Assembly (NCBI GenBank): GCA_031763025.1
Contig: JASSKH010000006.1
Coordinates: forward strand, 7,747,691-7,811,690
Reading direction: 5' to 3'
From: Macrocystis pyrifera
Taxonomy: Eukaryota > Sar > Phaeophyceae > Laminariales > Laminariaceae
DNA length: 64,000 bases
The position numbers and the translations under genes were made by a program. The notes beneath the pieces are model-generated. The model was not told the origin of the DNA. It saw only the letters and a list, made by a program, of their open reading frames with translations, and searched no databases. Positions 34,326 to 46,688 of this stretch are shown here, piece by piece (the first letter of the stretch is position 1; each line of letters starts with the position of its first letter).

Positions 34326-34516
34326 GTGCTAAGAAGGAATGATAAGTCTGCCACTGGATCAGCTTGTGTACGACTGTTTGTGCAAACGGAATCCGCATGT
34401 TTACAGAGGGGAAATTAATCCAAAACAATGATAAGCATCGGCAACGGAACGTATACGGTCGCGAGCAAAACTTGCGGCAGAGTCAAACACCCCCCCCAAA
34501 GCTGTCCCATATATAG

Positions 34517-34927
34517 CGGTCGGTCACAGCTGGCAGATGATTTATGCGGGGTGGAGAGCCTTTACTCCGCCAAAGGGAAATTATCGCATCACGTAGCGTT
34601 TATGGTGAGGCACCCACGAGGCAGTTGTATAACACCTCCATTGCTGCTCCCGGAAGTGGCCACACCGGTAAATAAATGAACTCCTTGGAGCTGTCATCCA
34701 TGTGCAAGTCCACATCATATGCGGTTTTCAGTAGGACGCAGCTCACCCTTCATACGACTCGCCGGACACCTAACGGCGTTTCGCGCTCGGTGCAAACAAT
34801 GTCTACCGAGTCGGTGAAAACCCGACGTGCTCCGTCCTGGCATTGTAGGGATGCGGGGGTCTATGGTCATACGACTACGGCCATGCATGATATCGAGATC
34901 ACCCCCCCCCCCCCCCCCCCCCCCCCC
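34517..34927 (+). repeat. Poly-G/C family, direct copy with C26 end
   Basis: Runs from GCGGTCGGTCACAGCTGGCA to ACTACGGCCATGCATGATAT and a run of about 26 C with few interruptions (34901-34927). Confidence 0.8.
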
Positions 34928-34967
34928 GCCGAATATCTGACATATATCTAAAATATATGGGTTGGGT

Positions 34968-35450
34968 TGGCGTCGGGTGGCGACGACGCTGTAAAACACG
35001 CCTCTCACTGCGTCAGTTAGACAACCAGGGCACCGTTTTTTTTTGTGGCTCCCATCACTGACGGTCGAGTTAGATCATTTGTGCGGGGTATATAAAGTTT
35101 TCTCCGCACAAGGGGAATGATTGTATCACGTAGTGTGTATATGGCAAGGGACCCACGAGGCAGATATATAGTATACCCATTGCTGTCTCTGGAAGTGGCC
35201 ACACCAGGAAACATTCAATAAATTCGAAGCCGTCATCCACATGCAAGCCCGCCTCACAGGCGGTGTTTAGAAGGATGCAGCTCACCCCCCATGCGACTCG
35301 CCCAAGACCTGACGGCGCTTCGCGCTTGGTGCAAGCACTGTCTGCCTGGTCCGTGAAAATCTGACGTGTTCCGTCCCGGCAGTGTAGGGATGCGAGGGTC
35401 TACGGTCATACGACTACGGCCATGCATGCCATGAGTACACCCCCTCCCCA
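34968..35450 (+). repeat. Poly-G/C family, best full-length copy
   Basis: Starts GTCGGGTGGCGACGACGCTG, contains TATAAAG (35090-35096), CCGCACAAGGGGAATGATTG, GGCA(C)CCACGAGGCAG and TGGAAGTGGCCACACC, and ends ACTACGGCCATGCATG then GAGTAC and a C-rich end. Family length is about 480 bp; at least eight members lie in the window in both orientations. It has no coding frame under constraint: two members compared in the most open frame show about 7 silent to 12 replacement changes. Class unknown (MITE or non-autonomous retroposon). Confidence 0.8.
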
Positions 35451-35695
35451 CATTGTCAGTGCCGGGGATGAAAAGTTGTCATTGGTCGTACGTATCTAGA
35501 ATGACACGTCTATGCTCTTAAATGCATCAATTCCGACGGGTAAAGACAACCTTTATAAGCACAAAGAAAACAACCACAGCAACAACCATCTAACTATCTA
35601 ACTAACTACCTAACTAACCTACCGAACCAATCAAAGAACCATACCCCTATTCACCCAACCTGCCAATCCAGCCAACCTATCAAAATAATCCACCA
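35451..35695. other. Simple AACTAACC-type DNA
   Basis: Degenerate AACTAACTACC and AACCAATC words at 35580-35700. No gene. Confidence 0.6.
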
Positions 35696-35697
35696 AA

Positions 35698-35970
35698 TCA
35701 AACTAAAAAAAATAGATGCTTACAGAAATCCGTGTTTCCCCCCCCGCACATCTCCGCCAGGCCGCGCGTCAGGTACCCCCGCGAGCTCACGTTCCACGGC
35801 GAACGCCTGCGGCCGTACACGTCCGCCATGAGCATATCGCGGTGCTCCTGGGCGACGGTGGGCACTTCCATATAACCCCACCTCCCGTCCTTCACCTGGA
35901 GCCGTCACCATCAAACACACACACCAAGCCGTAGCGCAGGCATCAACGAAGTCAGGGGGAAGGCGGGGAG
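35698..35970 (-). other. GC-rich protein-like fragment
   Basis: On the minus strand, 35895-35698 reads KDGRWGYMEVPTV, RDMLMADVYGRRRSPWNV and GLAEMCGGG. A neighbouring minus frame upstream reads DFVDACATAWCVC. Composition differs from its surroundings, so a captured gene fragment is possible. No family recognised and no second copy. Confidence 0.25.
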
Positions 35971-36146
35971 GTAGGGGGGGAGGGACAAGGGGGAGGGGAA
36001 TAGGGGAGGGGGAGGCGCGAGCGAGGGGGTCGGGGGGGGTGGGAGGCGTTGGAGGGGAGGAGCAGGGGAGAGGGGGGGGGGGGGGAGAGGGAGGAGGGCA
36101 GGGGGAGGGGGGGGGGGGGAGGGAGGTGGATACAGCAGGGGGGGGA
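35971..36146. repeat. G-rich low-complexity tract
   Basis: GGGGAGG words and G runs up to 12, leading directly into a poly-G/C family member. Confidence 0.8.
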
Positions 36147-36372
36147 GGCGTACTCATGTACTCACGTCATGCAATGCCGTAGTCGTATGGCCATAGACCG
36201 TCGCATCCTTACAGTGTCGGGACGGAGCACATCCGGTTTTCACCGGCCAGGCGGACAATACCTACAGCAAGCGCGAAGCGCCGTGAGGTGTTGGGCGAGT
36301 CCATGAAGGGTGAGCTGTATCCAACCAAGGACCGCTTGTGAAGCGGACTTGCATATACATGGATGACAACTT
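36147..36372 (-). repeat. Poly-G/C family, truncated copy
   Basis: GTACTCATG, GCCGTAGTCGTATGGCC, through to CCGCTTGTGAAGCGG and CATGGATGACAACTTCGAA. A further fragment of the other part of the family is at 37450-37562. Confidence 0.75.
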
Positions 36373-36411
36373 CGAACACATATGTAGAAGTACCTAGCAG
36401 ATATCTTTCTC

Positions 36412-37265
36412 ATTGAGCGTGCTCGGTTGGTACATCCCTGGCCTCTCAGAGTTCCCACTTAGACACCGCTTCCTTTTATTACTTGCCGGACCTTTCACAG
36501 CGGTTCTTTGTTTTCTCTATTTTTTTTGCACTTTAAGCTCTTTGTTCCTTTTGTATTTGTTTCGTGTGCGTGCGTGTACTCAAAGCACGGCACCGCGGGT
36601 AAGCCCGGCGCCGTCGCGGGTGTCAGCGGGTGCTGGCGGGTAGAGGGGGGGGTGGACGGAGCGCAGTCGCCGTTTTCATGGCTAGGCGTCGTGTGTCCAT
36701 CGAGACACGAGGGAAGCATGAATGGGCTCTGTCTGGCCTCCTCGTGGGGAGTCGGTTACATTCACGTACGAGTCCATCAGGGTCGTTTGGGTTTTCAAAA
36801 TGAAATTCAAGCGGTGCTTATTTTTGCAACAAACCTGTACTTCACAGGGAGAGCTACGCAGTCTGAGCACCAACATTGTCGAGCTGGCGAACGAGGGCCA
36901 CGGTGAGCACCGGGCTTCACACGAGGCAGGCGACGGGACTCACTGTGGCAGAGACGGAGGAAAGCTTTACCCGGACCGAATCGATGGCGAGGTGGTCGCG
37001 CGAGGGGCTGGCGGCCTACAAGGCTGAGAGAGAAGCTCTGTTGTTCGATTTTTTTTCTTTTCGATCGGTGCAAGGTGTTCCAATCAGGCAGAAAATAATT
37101 ACATCAGAGGGGACGGGGATTTTTTTTCTTTCTGAAATTATCGGTGTCTCGGTTGCATTTTCATTGTTTTCGCGGTGCTGCTCTGCCGTGCTGTGCTTTC
37201 TCTTTCGTACATACAGCATATTAAAAGAAGAAAATAAGTACCCTACGAGTACCTGGCGTATCTGT
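36412..37265 (+). repeat. About 870-bp dispersed block, copy 1
   Basis: Direct match to 42625-43500: GAGCGTGCTCGGTTGGTACA, CTTGCCGGACCTTT, GTGTGCGTGCGTGTACTC, CATGAATGGGCTCTGTCTGG and CAACATTGTCGAGCTGGCGA are shared. Plus frames in both copies read SFTRTESMARWSREGLAAYK or FARTESVTRSLRERRAVYE, then EALLF, which is protein-like, but frame changes between segments break it in both. A GAGCGAGCGTAGCGGGCGG...CGCGACGCGAAGCG arch follows at 37398-37435, as after copy 2. Confidence 0.75.
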
Positions 37266-37565
37266 ACGTACGTACGTACGGTATGCGGCGTTCGGGTTCT
37301 TTTCCTGGATGAAGGTTGGATCTCTTAGCATTTGCTAATCGCCTGTTTACACTTAATTGTGTGGACCGTCTGTTCCGTTCCATTCTTCTTCCTCGTGAGC
37401 GAGCGTAGCGGGCGGAACCACCCGCGACGCGAAGCGCTGGTATATATATATTCTGGCGCAGCGACTTCCAGAGACAGCGATGGGTATACTATGTAACTGC
37501 CTCGTGGGTGCTTTACCATACACCTCGTGCACACTACCACGTGATACGATAAATGCCTTTGGAGG

Positions 37566-38303
37566 GGAAAAAGGGAGGGGGAGGCGCGAGCGAGGAGGGG
37601 GGGTGGGAGGCGGTAAGGGGGAGGAGGACGGGAGGGGCTTGAGGGAGTATTGCAAAACCAACAAAAAAGCTGGCACATGAAAGCATATACCGTACATCGT
37701 ATGAGCGTAATTTCCGGCATAAATTTGGAATCTGCGAGCATAGTAGTGTACAAAAACCGTAAGGACGTTCGTTATGCAAGTTTTTTCAGGGTGAAAAAAA
37801 ATGGGCCCTTTTGCCTCTGCTGTTTGCGACTTCGATTTTCAAGTCTTGTCGCCAGGTACACAATCGTATATGCGTGCAATCTTCGAAAGCAAGCAGTTCA
37901 CTAGTTTTTCGTATGACACGGAGACCACAAAAAGACGAGAGACCACACACGTACATATCGTATGAAAATAAGACCACTTACCGCGGTACCGGGCATATAA
38001 TATAATGTATGAAGGTGCTGCCGCCGTGCGAAGCAGGCACCCGATCGCGCTCGTTCAAAGCAAAAGTTAGCATCGAGGCGCCCCAACATTGCCCAGCATG
38101 TACCACTCCTGCGCGCACAGCTCTTTCGACCCCAAGCGAACAATGACGGCGCCTAGATGTTGAGCGTGCTCGGCGAGTCAAGACCATCTTGTCGGCTCTC
38201 TCGGGACAAAACACAGGCTTACAGCAACAACAGTATTATAGTGGTACAGTCCATCCGGTTAAATATTGCCATCTTGCGACCCCCACTTTTTATCGCTCAA
38301 TTT
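37566..38303. other. No recognisable gene
   Basis: G-rich start (37560-37640), then mixed sequence with no repeats shared elsewhere in the window. Confidence 0.55.
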
Positions 38304-39240
38304 TTAGAGTTGTAAGGCGAAACAAAATTGGCAAGAATCGTGGGGTTGAGAGGAACTCAAATACGGTGTCATTTTTGTTGTTGTTGTTGAAGAATGTGGC
38401 CACTTTCGAGAAAAAAATGGCCAGGATTTGGGAAAAAAAAAAAAAAAAAAACTCGAGTTTTTGGTAGTGTTTTCCTCTGGTATCGCTGCTGCGAGCAGGA
38501 CGCTCTCCTCTAGTCCACCGCCCAGCGGGACCGTTTTTTCATCTTCGTCGTCGCTCCACTCGATCTGCGAGCCTTCGGAAGACCTGCAGTCACCCGACTC
38601 GCCAGCGTATTCCCCGAAGATCATGCCTTCCGATTCGGAATTGCTGTTGAGTTTAACGCACCTCAGTTCCGGGAGCATCTCGTACTGGCCCAGCCAATCG
38701 GCGAGAGCATCTGGCTTGCAGAGGACGCCCTTTTATACACTTCCCGAGATCTCGAAGCCCATGTTGTCACCACAGAATTCTGAAACTTCCTCAGAGTCTA
38801 CTCCCTCTACTCCACCAGGCGGCTGCTCATCGATCACATTTGCTGCTGCTGGAGTGTTGCTGCTGGGGAGATTCCAGCAAGCGAACAGCTTTGAAACCCC
38901 CTCCTGTGCTCTGCGTCCCTGCGACCCTCTCTGCGGCGCCTGTCCGATCGTTTGCTGTCTACACCGTATGTGGCGAAATTGCTGTTACTGTCGCACTCTT
39001 CATCTCCCTCGTAATTGGTGTCATCCTCTCCAGCATGACCAGGCTGCTGCGCACCTCCAGGGGGAAACGGTGGTTCTTGTGGCTCCGAATCGATTTCTTC
39101 CGCAGCTGGAACACGTTTCGAGAACCGCCCAACAGCTACTCTGCCGCGCATGGTCTTGGCACCCCGAGGACGCCCAGCCCTCTTGATTGGCTTGTGTTTG
39201 TGCGTGGGTGCGTTCTCGTGCGTGTTTACGTGTGTTTATG
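38304..39240 (-). pseudogene. Decayed acidic gene with AT-hook-like start
   Basis: On the minus strand the reading begins near 39240 with a basic run and KRAGRPRGAKTMRGR, an AT-hook-like GRP core. A long acidic region follows (EEIDSEPQEPP, EDDTNYEGDEECDSN), ending at a stop at 38834. After a frame change near 38800 it continues DSEEVSEFCGDNMGFEISG and, after another near 38740, CKPDALADWLGQYE, LPELRCVKLNSNSESEG and IEWSDDEDEKTV. The composition is that of a nuclear or chromatin-associated protein, or of the acidic N-terminus of a transposase (for example piggyBac-like). The larger 252-codon plus frame here is its antisense. Confidence 0.4.
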
Positions 39241-42200
39241 TGTGTACAGCAGTAGTGTGGCTCTCTGTGTGTGTCGCTCTGAAACGTTGAGCGGCCATAT
39301 CTCGCTCACATACAATTTTTCGCGCAAAATAAAAAAAGTGCCATGGGTGCAGGTCCAATTCGCCCGAATCCGTTGAGTTTGTTTGGGATCTTATCGTCAG
39401 TTGTTGCACATAAAACGAAACAACTTACCCCCCCCCATATAAGGTTGTCTGTCTTTTCTCTGCCAAAACTAGGCAGAAAATAAAACTTTTTCAATTGACA
39501 TGAAGCTGGTTGACGAGATCCCTTCAAAACCGGTCTAAAAAAAAAAGGACCCTACGTTCGTTCAAATAAAACCGAACAAAATCACCGAAAAAATCCACCG
39601 ATTTGCCAATATCTCGCCAACAAAAAAACAACAACAAAAACTGATCCATACAAAAGATCCGCCTGAAACAGAGCTTTCAAACGGTATATTCAATCGCACC
39701 AAGGGGTCATCCTGTCGTCCGGGATAAATTATGTACTATATGGTGAAATGAGGGCAAAACTCAACCGGATGGACCATACTGCATTAGTATATATACGAGC
39801 TGCCCAACCAGCAGAGCCCGCTCACATCCACTGTCCCTCTCCGATGCCGTAGTGAGAGTTCCTGTATAAGGGCCGGGCGCGTGTGGGCTTGTACGCGACC
39901 GCTTCAGCCTGTGTATGCAGGAGCTGTTCTGGTAGTGCCGCATATGAGCCGGGGTCCTCGTGTGTATGATACTGCTGCTGTGGGGCGTGTGGAATATACT
40001 AAACAAAAAAAAGTTATGCGTATAAAATCCTATGTAATGGCTCAGATCCGAAGCTCAGTTTACAACCTCTAGCCTTGATCAGATTGGAGCCCAGAATGCT
40101 CGAGGTCGCTGTGACAATCTGGAGTACATTCATTTTTTTAGAAAATCGCGACGTTTTGGGTTTTTGCACAAGGTTCTGTTTTTTTTTGCCTTTTCTGAAG
40201 CGGAAAAATATTGCACAACAAACACCCTTAAAACAGGCAATCTCCCTAAAAAGAGCAGCATTGGCAATAAATAAAAGGCGGCGCGTCGCAAACCTCTTAA
40301 CCACAAAATATGTTTTTCTTGTGCGAAAATTTACCCAAAGATGCACCTGCCGTATTGGTGGCCAGTGCATGCTGAAATCTGGAACTACACGCACAGCAGC
40401 CGCACCAGGCCGACAGCGTGTCCCGACAACGATGCAATACGTATGAACAATATTCTGGCGTGCGGGGATCACAAACAAAGCTAACATAAAGCCGAGGCGG
40501 TTTTTCACTATCGGAGCACGCCCGACCGGAAACGTGTCGCTCTTTTTGACCCGCTGTCAGTTTCGTGTCGCACGTGGTTTACTTGATTAAAGTAAGTCTT
40601 CCTACGATGATGGCCAACGAAAAGAAGGGAACAGGGGGTATGATGAGAGGCTCGTCGGGAACGTGTCGCTTTTGGCACAAGGCAAACCCCGCCTGCAGCT
40701 CGTAGCAGTGTGCGTGGAGCAGCGCCAGACGGAGCCAGCCTCCTATGGTGACAAAGCTCAAGCAGTTGACGAGTACGACGAGGGCTTGTAATGTACACCA
40801 CCAGAGTAAGAAAGCGTGGTCGCGCGAGCTGTGGCACGTAGAAAGTAACAACTGAACTTGAGGTATAACACAACAACAACTACTGTAGTATCTCGTACGT
40901 ATCAGCATCATAGACGGAGCCCCGTTCGAGCAAACCAAAACGACAACGACAGCATCCAACCAACACACGGGGTTGAGACTGCTGCTGCTGCTGTCGAAGC
41001 GGCGAGCGCGCCCTCCCTGCAATCGAGCGAGCGTCGCATGACACAGAGAAACGAGGTGCCTGGGAAGCAAGAGGAACAAAAACACTTGCCGTATAAGTTC
41101 ATAGCTGGTCGTCGTGGACACCGCCAGATCGATTTATCATACTAAATATTTTTGTTTGATGCACATACGTACATGTGGCGCTTTCAGCCGCAGCGAAGAA
41201 CGCGCTCTGCTTGATATCTCACATACCTCGACGAGCTGGGCTGAGTTGAAATACTATTACTACGGATAGCTGTCAACATTTTTCGTTTGAATGCGCTCAT
41301 TGACACGTTGGGGACCCAACTGTAGCGTTCGCGGCGTCGCAGAGGGCGCCTCAAGGAAACAAAGCACTTAGCCATGCTGCTTTCGTACAGCGTAATTGTT
41401 GCCGCATATTCATGCCACACCGAGCACATTGCTGCAGTATACTGCTGCTGCTGTGTAGTTCGGTTGGGCATTGGGGTGATAGCGAACTGTTCTGCTCTGT
41501 GCTGCTTGTGCTTTTCGATTGCGTCAGAACTACTGTAGTATATTTTGAGCATCGACCCTTGGGCCAGCACGGACATAGTTTTGTCAGATTTAAAAATACT
41601 TGCAGCAAATAACAAAAACCCTGGATCACATCCCGAGGAGTTGCTTGCCACACCATGATTGGTGGCGTCTCTGTTTTCATTACGGGTGACCCGGAAATAA
41701 ACCCTCAGCTATTAATAGTTGAGTTTATGTCGATGGGTGTTGATATGCTTTGTTCACAATAATTAATACGATCAACGAGTTTTTGTACGGACCAAAAACA
41801 ATATCAGTCTGATCGGAAACATGTGGCGCCGTTGTACATATTGCGGCAATTGAAACGTCCCGCACCTTATATCTTCGACCGGAATGGTACGTGAGCAAAA
41901 TCAATCTACCCGCAACGGAAAAAACAACATAACTGAACATCGGTAGAGACGGTCCACAATAGCTCCGAAATTGTCTGTGCTGCTTTCTCGGGAGCGGGCA
42001 ACCACAGCCCTCCACCGGCGGACAGCCAGACCCCAACAACAGCGGAGGGTAGCTAATGCACAAAGGCAGAGGTGTATGCGATCACCGGGGTTTTCTCGTG
42101 GGTGACAAACTGCAAGCAAAGCAAGAAGAGCACAGAAGGAAGCTTGGTGGGGGCTGTCTAAGCTGTCGGCTGGCGAATTACTGACGACATGCCCGTCAAA

Positions 42201-42550
42201 CGTTGTTCTGTCGTATGCTGTCAGCTTCTCGGGTTAGTCGTCGGGGGGTACGTCGCCTGCTGCCATCTGTCGCTAAAAGCTACCCAGCTTTGGCTACAAG
42301 TTTTTTTGCGTTGTCGCCTCCTGTCAGCGCGCACCTCGAAGCTAGTCGTACCTAAAACCTAACCCAGTCGTACCGACCACCTGGTACGAGAGCTTTTACT
42401 TACCAGGTATGTCTATATGAGCGTAATTTCCGGCATTCTTTTTGGATCTGCGAGCAAAGTAGTGTAAAAACGGGCATAAAACGGGCTGAACAACGGGAAC
42501 AAAAAAATGGAGCATACGAATACCTGTTAAGAAATTAAAGGCTCCTATTA
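39241..42550. other. No confident gene
   Basis: Several frames of 110-180 codons (40014-40508 minus, 40579-41121 minus, 40858-41145 plus, 41184-41651 minus) are open but overlap one another and show no motif. The plus reading at 40940-41100 (HGVETAAAAVEAASAPSLQ) is the most protein-like. Poly-A rich at 39530-39660. Confidence 0.5.
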
Positions 42551-43807
42551 TTACGGGGGACCATAGTAAATAGGAGCTACGGTACACACAAAAACCTATA
42601 TAGAACTACGTATAGATATCTCGATCTCTGAGCGTGCTCGGTTGGTACATCTCTGGCCTCTCAGAGCTCCCACTTGGGAATCGCCTCCTTTTAATACTTG
42701 CCGGACCTTTGCAGCGGGTCTTTGTTTTCTCCAATTTCTCTTGGCACTTTCAGTCCTTCTTTCTTTTTTTCTTCTTTCGTTTCGTGTGCGTGCGTGTACT
42801 CGGAGCACGGCATCGCGGGCGAACCCGGCGCCGTCGCGGGTGTCGGCGGATGGTGGCCGGTAGAGAGAGGATTGCAAGGGGCGTGGTCGCCGGTTTCGTG
42901 GCTAGGCGTCGCGTGTGCCTCGAGGCACGAGGGGAGCATGAATGGGCTCTGTCTGGCCTCCATTTGTGGTTTCTGATAGAGCATCTACGAGTTTATAAGG
43001 GTCGTTCGGGGTTGCAAGATAATATTCAAGCGGTGCTTATTTTTGCGACCGGGCTTGAAGCTCAAAGAGGCAGGTAGGCAAGCTGAGCACCAACATTGTC
43101 GAGCTGGCGAACCACGACCACGGTGAGCACCGGGCCTCACGCGAGGTGGGCGACGGGGCTCACTGTGGCAGTGAGGGAAGCTTTGCCCGGACCGAATCGG
43201 TGACGAGATCGTTGCGAGAGAGGCGGGCGGTGTACGAGGCGGAGGGAGAAGCTCTGCTGTTTGCTTTTTTTTTCTTCCTTCTTTTTGACCGGTGTATGGT
43301 GTTCCAATCAGGCAGGAAATTACTACACGAAAGGGGGCAGGGATTTTTTTTCTTTAATAATTTTTCGGTTTTATCTTCATTGTTTTTGCTGTGCTGCTGT
43401 GCCGTGCTGTGCTTTATCTTTCGTAGATACGAGTACAGACACAGAGCATACCGAAAGAAGAAAACAAGTACCCTACCTGGGGTATGTACGTACGTACGAC
43501 ATGTGAGTGAGCGTAGCGGAAAACCGGCCGCGACGCGAAGCGTATGTGGCGTCCGAGCTGTTTTCTCCTGAAGCATGCATGGCGACGGGACTCTTGGCAT
43601 TATCAAGTCGCCAGTTTGCAAGTACAGCAGTCATGAAAAAAACTATATTCAATCATGGACCTCAGTCCGCTTCGCATAATTAGATGTACTTTTCTTTCCT
43701 GAGCGAGCGTAGCGGGCGGCGTAGGCCGCCCGCGGAGCGAAGCGCCTTGTATTTACCTATTGTCACTAACCATATTCGGTCCTATTTACTATTATGGTCC
43801 CCCGTAA
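42551..43807. mobile_element. 1.26-kb TA-flanked transposon with MITE termini
   Basis: Termini TTACGGGGGACCATAGTAAA (left) and its inverse ending GGTCCCCCGTAA (right), with TA at 42549-42550 and 43808-43809. These are the ends of the 105-bp MITE family, here enclosing the second copy of the 870-bp block. Either the block was inserted into a MITE, or this is a longer relative from which MITEs derive. Confidence 0.7.
42625..43500 (+). repeat. About 870-bp dispersed block, copy 2
   Basis: See 36412-37265. It carries the same T-rich stretch and the EALLF-ending reading. It is followed by GAGTGAGCGTAGCGG and by a stronger arch at 43701-43745 (GAGCGAGCGTAGCGGGCGG, CCGCCCGCGGAGCGAAGCG). Confidence 0.75.
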
Positions 43808-45429
43808 TAATACAAGTGTGTGTGTTCTACTAATACAAGTACTGCTATAAGTACTGGTACTTACAAAAGGGTAATGATATTGCGACACCGGTGTCGTAAT
43901 TTCTTATTTGCGACACGGTGCCGCAAATAAGCGGCTTATTTGCGACACCGCGTCACGTTCGCGGCACATACTCCAGATTGGCTCCGCACCGCCAGGGGTG
44001 TGTTGGCATGGTGCAGGGCCATCATTGAAACTATCGCATTGCCGAAACGGGCCAGGACTTGAGGAGATATCTGGCATCCTGGTGCACCCGCAAAACGTTC
44101 AGATCGGTGTCGCAAATAAGCCCAATTTGCGACACGCGTGTCGCAAATACCGCGACGTGGTTGCCGCATTCGCTCCGGATCGGCAAAGCGCTACCAGTAG
44201 AGACTCAGCATGGTGTAGGGCTACGATTGAGGCCATCGTGTAGCCAAAACGGGCCAGTACTCGAGGAGATATGGGGTATCCTGGTACATCCCGCAGAACC
44301 TTCTGGCTGTCGCAAATACCGTATTTGCGACACCGCGACGTGGTTGCCGCACACGCTCCGATCAGCGCCGTACTACCAGTAGAGTCTCAGCATGGTGTAG
44401 GGCTACCATTGAAGCTATCGTGTAGCCTAAACGGGCCAGGACTCGAGGAGATATAGGGTATCCTAGTACACCCAGGCTGGTGTCGCAAATAAGCCATATT
44501 TCGCGTGCATCCAGAACGGGCCATTACAGTATTAATAGTAGATACTGCTGTGTGTGGTGTCCTGGTCATCCTGGTGCACTGTCAGAATAGTCAGACTGGT
44601 GTCGTAAAGCCGCATTTGACGACATCGCACGACGTTCGTCGCGCGCGCCCCGTTTAGACCAGGACAACCACGGTGGCTTATTTATAGCATGATCTCGGAC
44701 TATAATACCACTGTACAGCATGTTTCCACGAGTACATCGATCGTTAGCCACGTCATCGTCAATCATTGGATTAGAAATTAACTTGGTTATATTGCCGCGC
44801 CGTGTTCTGATAAGTCGTACGTGCTATAATCGAGAGCGTTGGTATCGTTCAAAGCGCCGGGTGCTCTGTTTACGCGTCTATTAATATGGGCACAAATGAA
44901 GGGCACAGAAGTTTGTGCACGCTGCGCTCTGTATATGGTTTTTGTACTTGTCTGTGGATGCTATCGAAATAGGTGGGTGTATGTTCTCTACAGCAGTATC
45001 ATAGTACCGCAGTAAAATCGGCGTTCGTTCCGTGCAACCATCATCACCCACCAATGTGGTTGTTCAACTGCCCTTGAACAGCCGTGTAAAAGCGCCTATC
45101 CCTCAGGCGTTTACCAACGCCTATCGTTCTGCCGCACAGGACTGAACAAACTTTCGAAACGCTGTGCACAGTTTTTTTCGGATGAGTTCAGGCAACGAAC
45201 ACACCTCATAGATGGATGCGCAGAGGGCGGCCATGCTGCAGCTTGCCTAGCTATCTATGTGTCACGTTCGTTGTACGCGTTCTTTCCGACACATTATCCT
45301 GCTTGTTGTTGCACCAACAGCAGTCCACAGTATCCCCACTGCTGTAGTATTGACATATACTATTAATATTAATAGTCTAACTTAGGGCACATGCGTAGCA
45401 CGTAGTTTGTAAACGGATTCCCGATGTTT

Positions 45430-45850
45430 ATCTCTAACGGTTGTGAAACATACAATAGAAGCCCACAGCGGACTGCATGAGTTCAACGTAAGCGGCAGAG
45501 GGGTTAGCCGCCTTGTTCATGGTGACGAAGAAATCGGTATGTGTAACGCGTGTAGAAGGTCGCGGAGTTCGTAGGCTGCTTGGAAGGTGTCCTTCGATGC
45601 CCTGCAGTATTGTGTAGGGTTCCCACCGTGCTGTTGTATGCTGTACTTACTGGTGCGCGGGTCGGAGGTTTTTCCATAAGTTTAGGCAGAATGCCCCAAC
45701 CATTATGGAAGATTCACCAACATCCCGCAACTCCAGCAGATTGTGCGCACTGACCTGCCCCACTCAAAGCATGCGTAGTCTCCTCGTCCAGCTACGCAGT
45801 CAATTCCCGATTATTTTGGATGCCCTGGTCGACGAGGCAGTCTGATGGGT
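45430..45850 (-). pseudogene. Decayed coding region inside the fold-back element
   Basis: Minus-strand readings change frame but run in order: LDEETTHALSG, then VGQVSAHNLLELRDVGE and MVGAFCLNLWKNLRPAHQ, then NPTQYCRASKDTFQAAYELR, then DFFVTMNKAANPSAAYVELM and SAVGFYCMFHNR. This is the best candidate for a transposase remnant of the host element, but no catalytic motif can be named. Confidence 0.35.
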
Positions 45851-46688
45851 TATGTATAGTTTTCGCACTCCTAGCCTATCGTGTATGTGTGTTTACTCTG
45901 TTGTATGTAGAAGAGCCGCGTTGAATATTCCGACCGTGTACTAGGATACCCCATATCTCCTCGAGTACTGCCCCGTTTTGGCTACACGATAGCTTCAATG
46001 GTAGCCCTACACTGTGCAGAGACTCTAATGGTAGTGCGTTGCCGACTCGGAGCGTGCGCGGCAACTACGGCGCGGTGTTGCAAATGTGGCTTATTTGCGA
46101 CACCAGTCAGAAGATTCTGCGGGTTGTACCAGGTTACCCCATATCTCCTCGAGTACTGGCCCGTTTAGGCTACACGATGGCTTCAATGGTAGCCCTACAC
46201 CATGCTGAGACTCTACTGGTAGCGCTTTGCCAATCCGGAGCGTGTGCAGCAACCACGGCGCGGTGTTGCAAATACGGTATTTGCGACACACGTGTCGCGA
46301 ATAAGGGTTATTTTTATTTGCGACAGGAGCCAGAAGATCATGCGGGATGTACCAGGATACCCGATATCTCCTCGAGTACTGGCCCGTTTTGGCTACACGA
46401 TGGCCTCAATGGTAGCCCTACACCATGCTGAGACCCTACTGGTAGCGCTTTGCCGATCCGGAGCGTGTGCGGCAACCACGTCGCGGTGTCGCAAATACGG
46501 TATTTGCGGCACGCGTGTCGCAAATTAGGCTTATTTGCGACACCGATCTGAACGTTTTGCGGGTGCACCAGGATGCCAGATATCTCCTCAAGTCCTGGCC
46601 CGTTGTGGCAATGCGATAGCTTCAATGATGGCCCGGCACCATGCCAACACATCCCTGGCGGTGGGGAGCCAATCTGAGGTATGTGCCG

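Noticed and set aside
35720..36157. 145-codon Pro-rich minus frame as a cell-wall protein gene
   Set aside because: Most of it is the antisense of a G-rich tract next to a repeat; only the last part is protein-like, in a different frame.
29249..36372. Recurring peptide HGRSRMT.DPRIP in minus frames of the poly-G/C family
   Set aside because: Two members compared codon by codon show more replacement than silent changes, so the shared peptide only reflects shared DNA.
38428..39186. 252-codon plus frame, the second longest on that strand in the middle region
   Set aside because: The minus strand gives a more coherent acidic protein with a basic start; the plus frame begins in a poly-A tract and reads like antisense.
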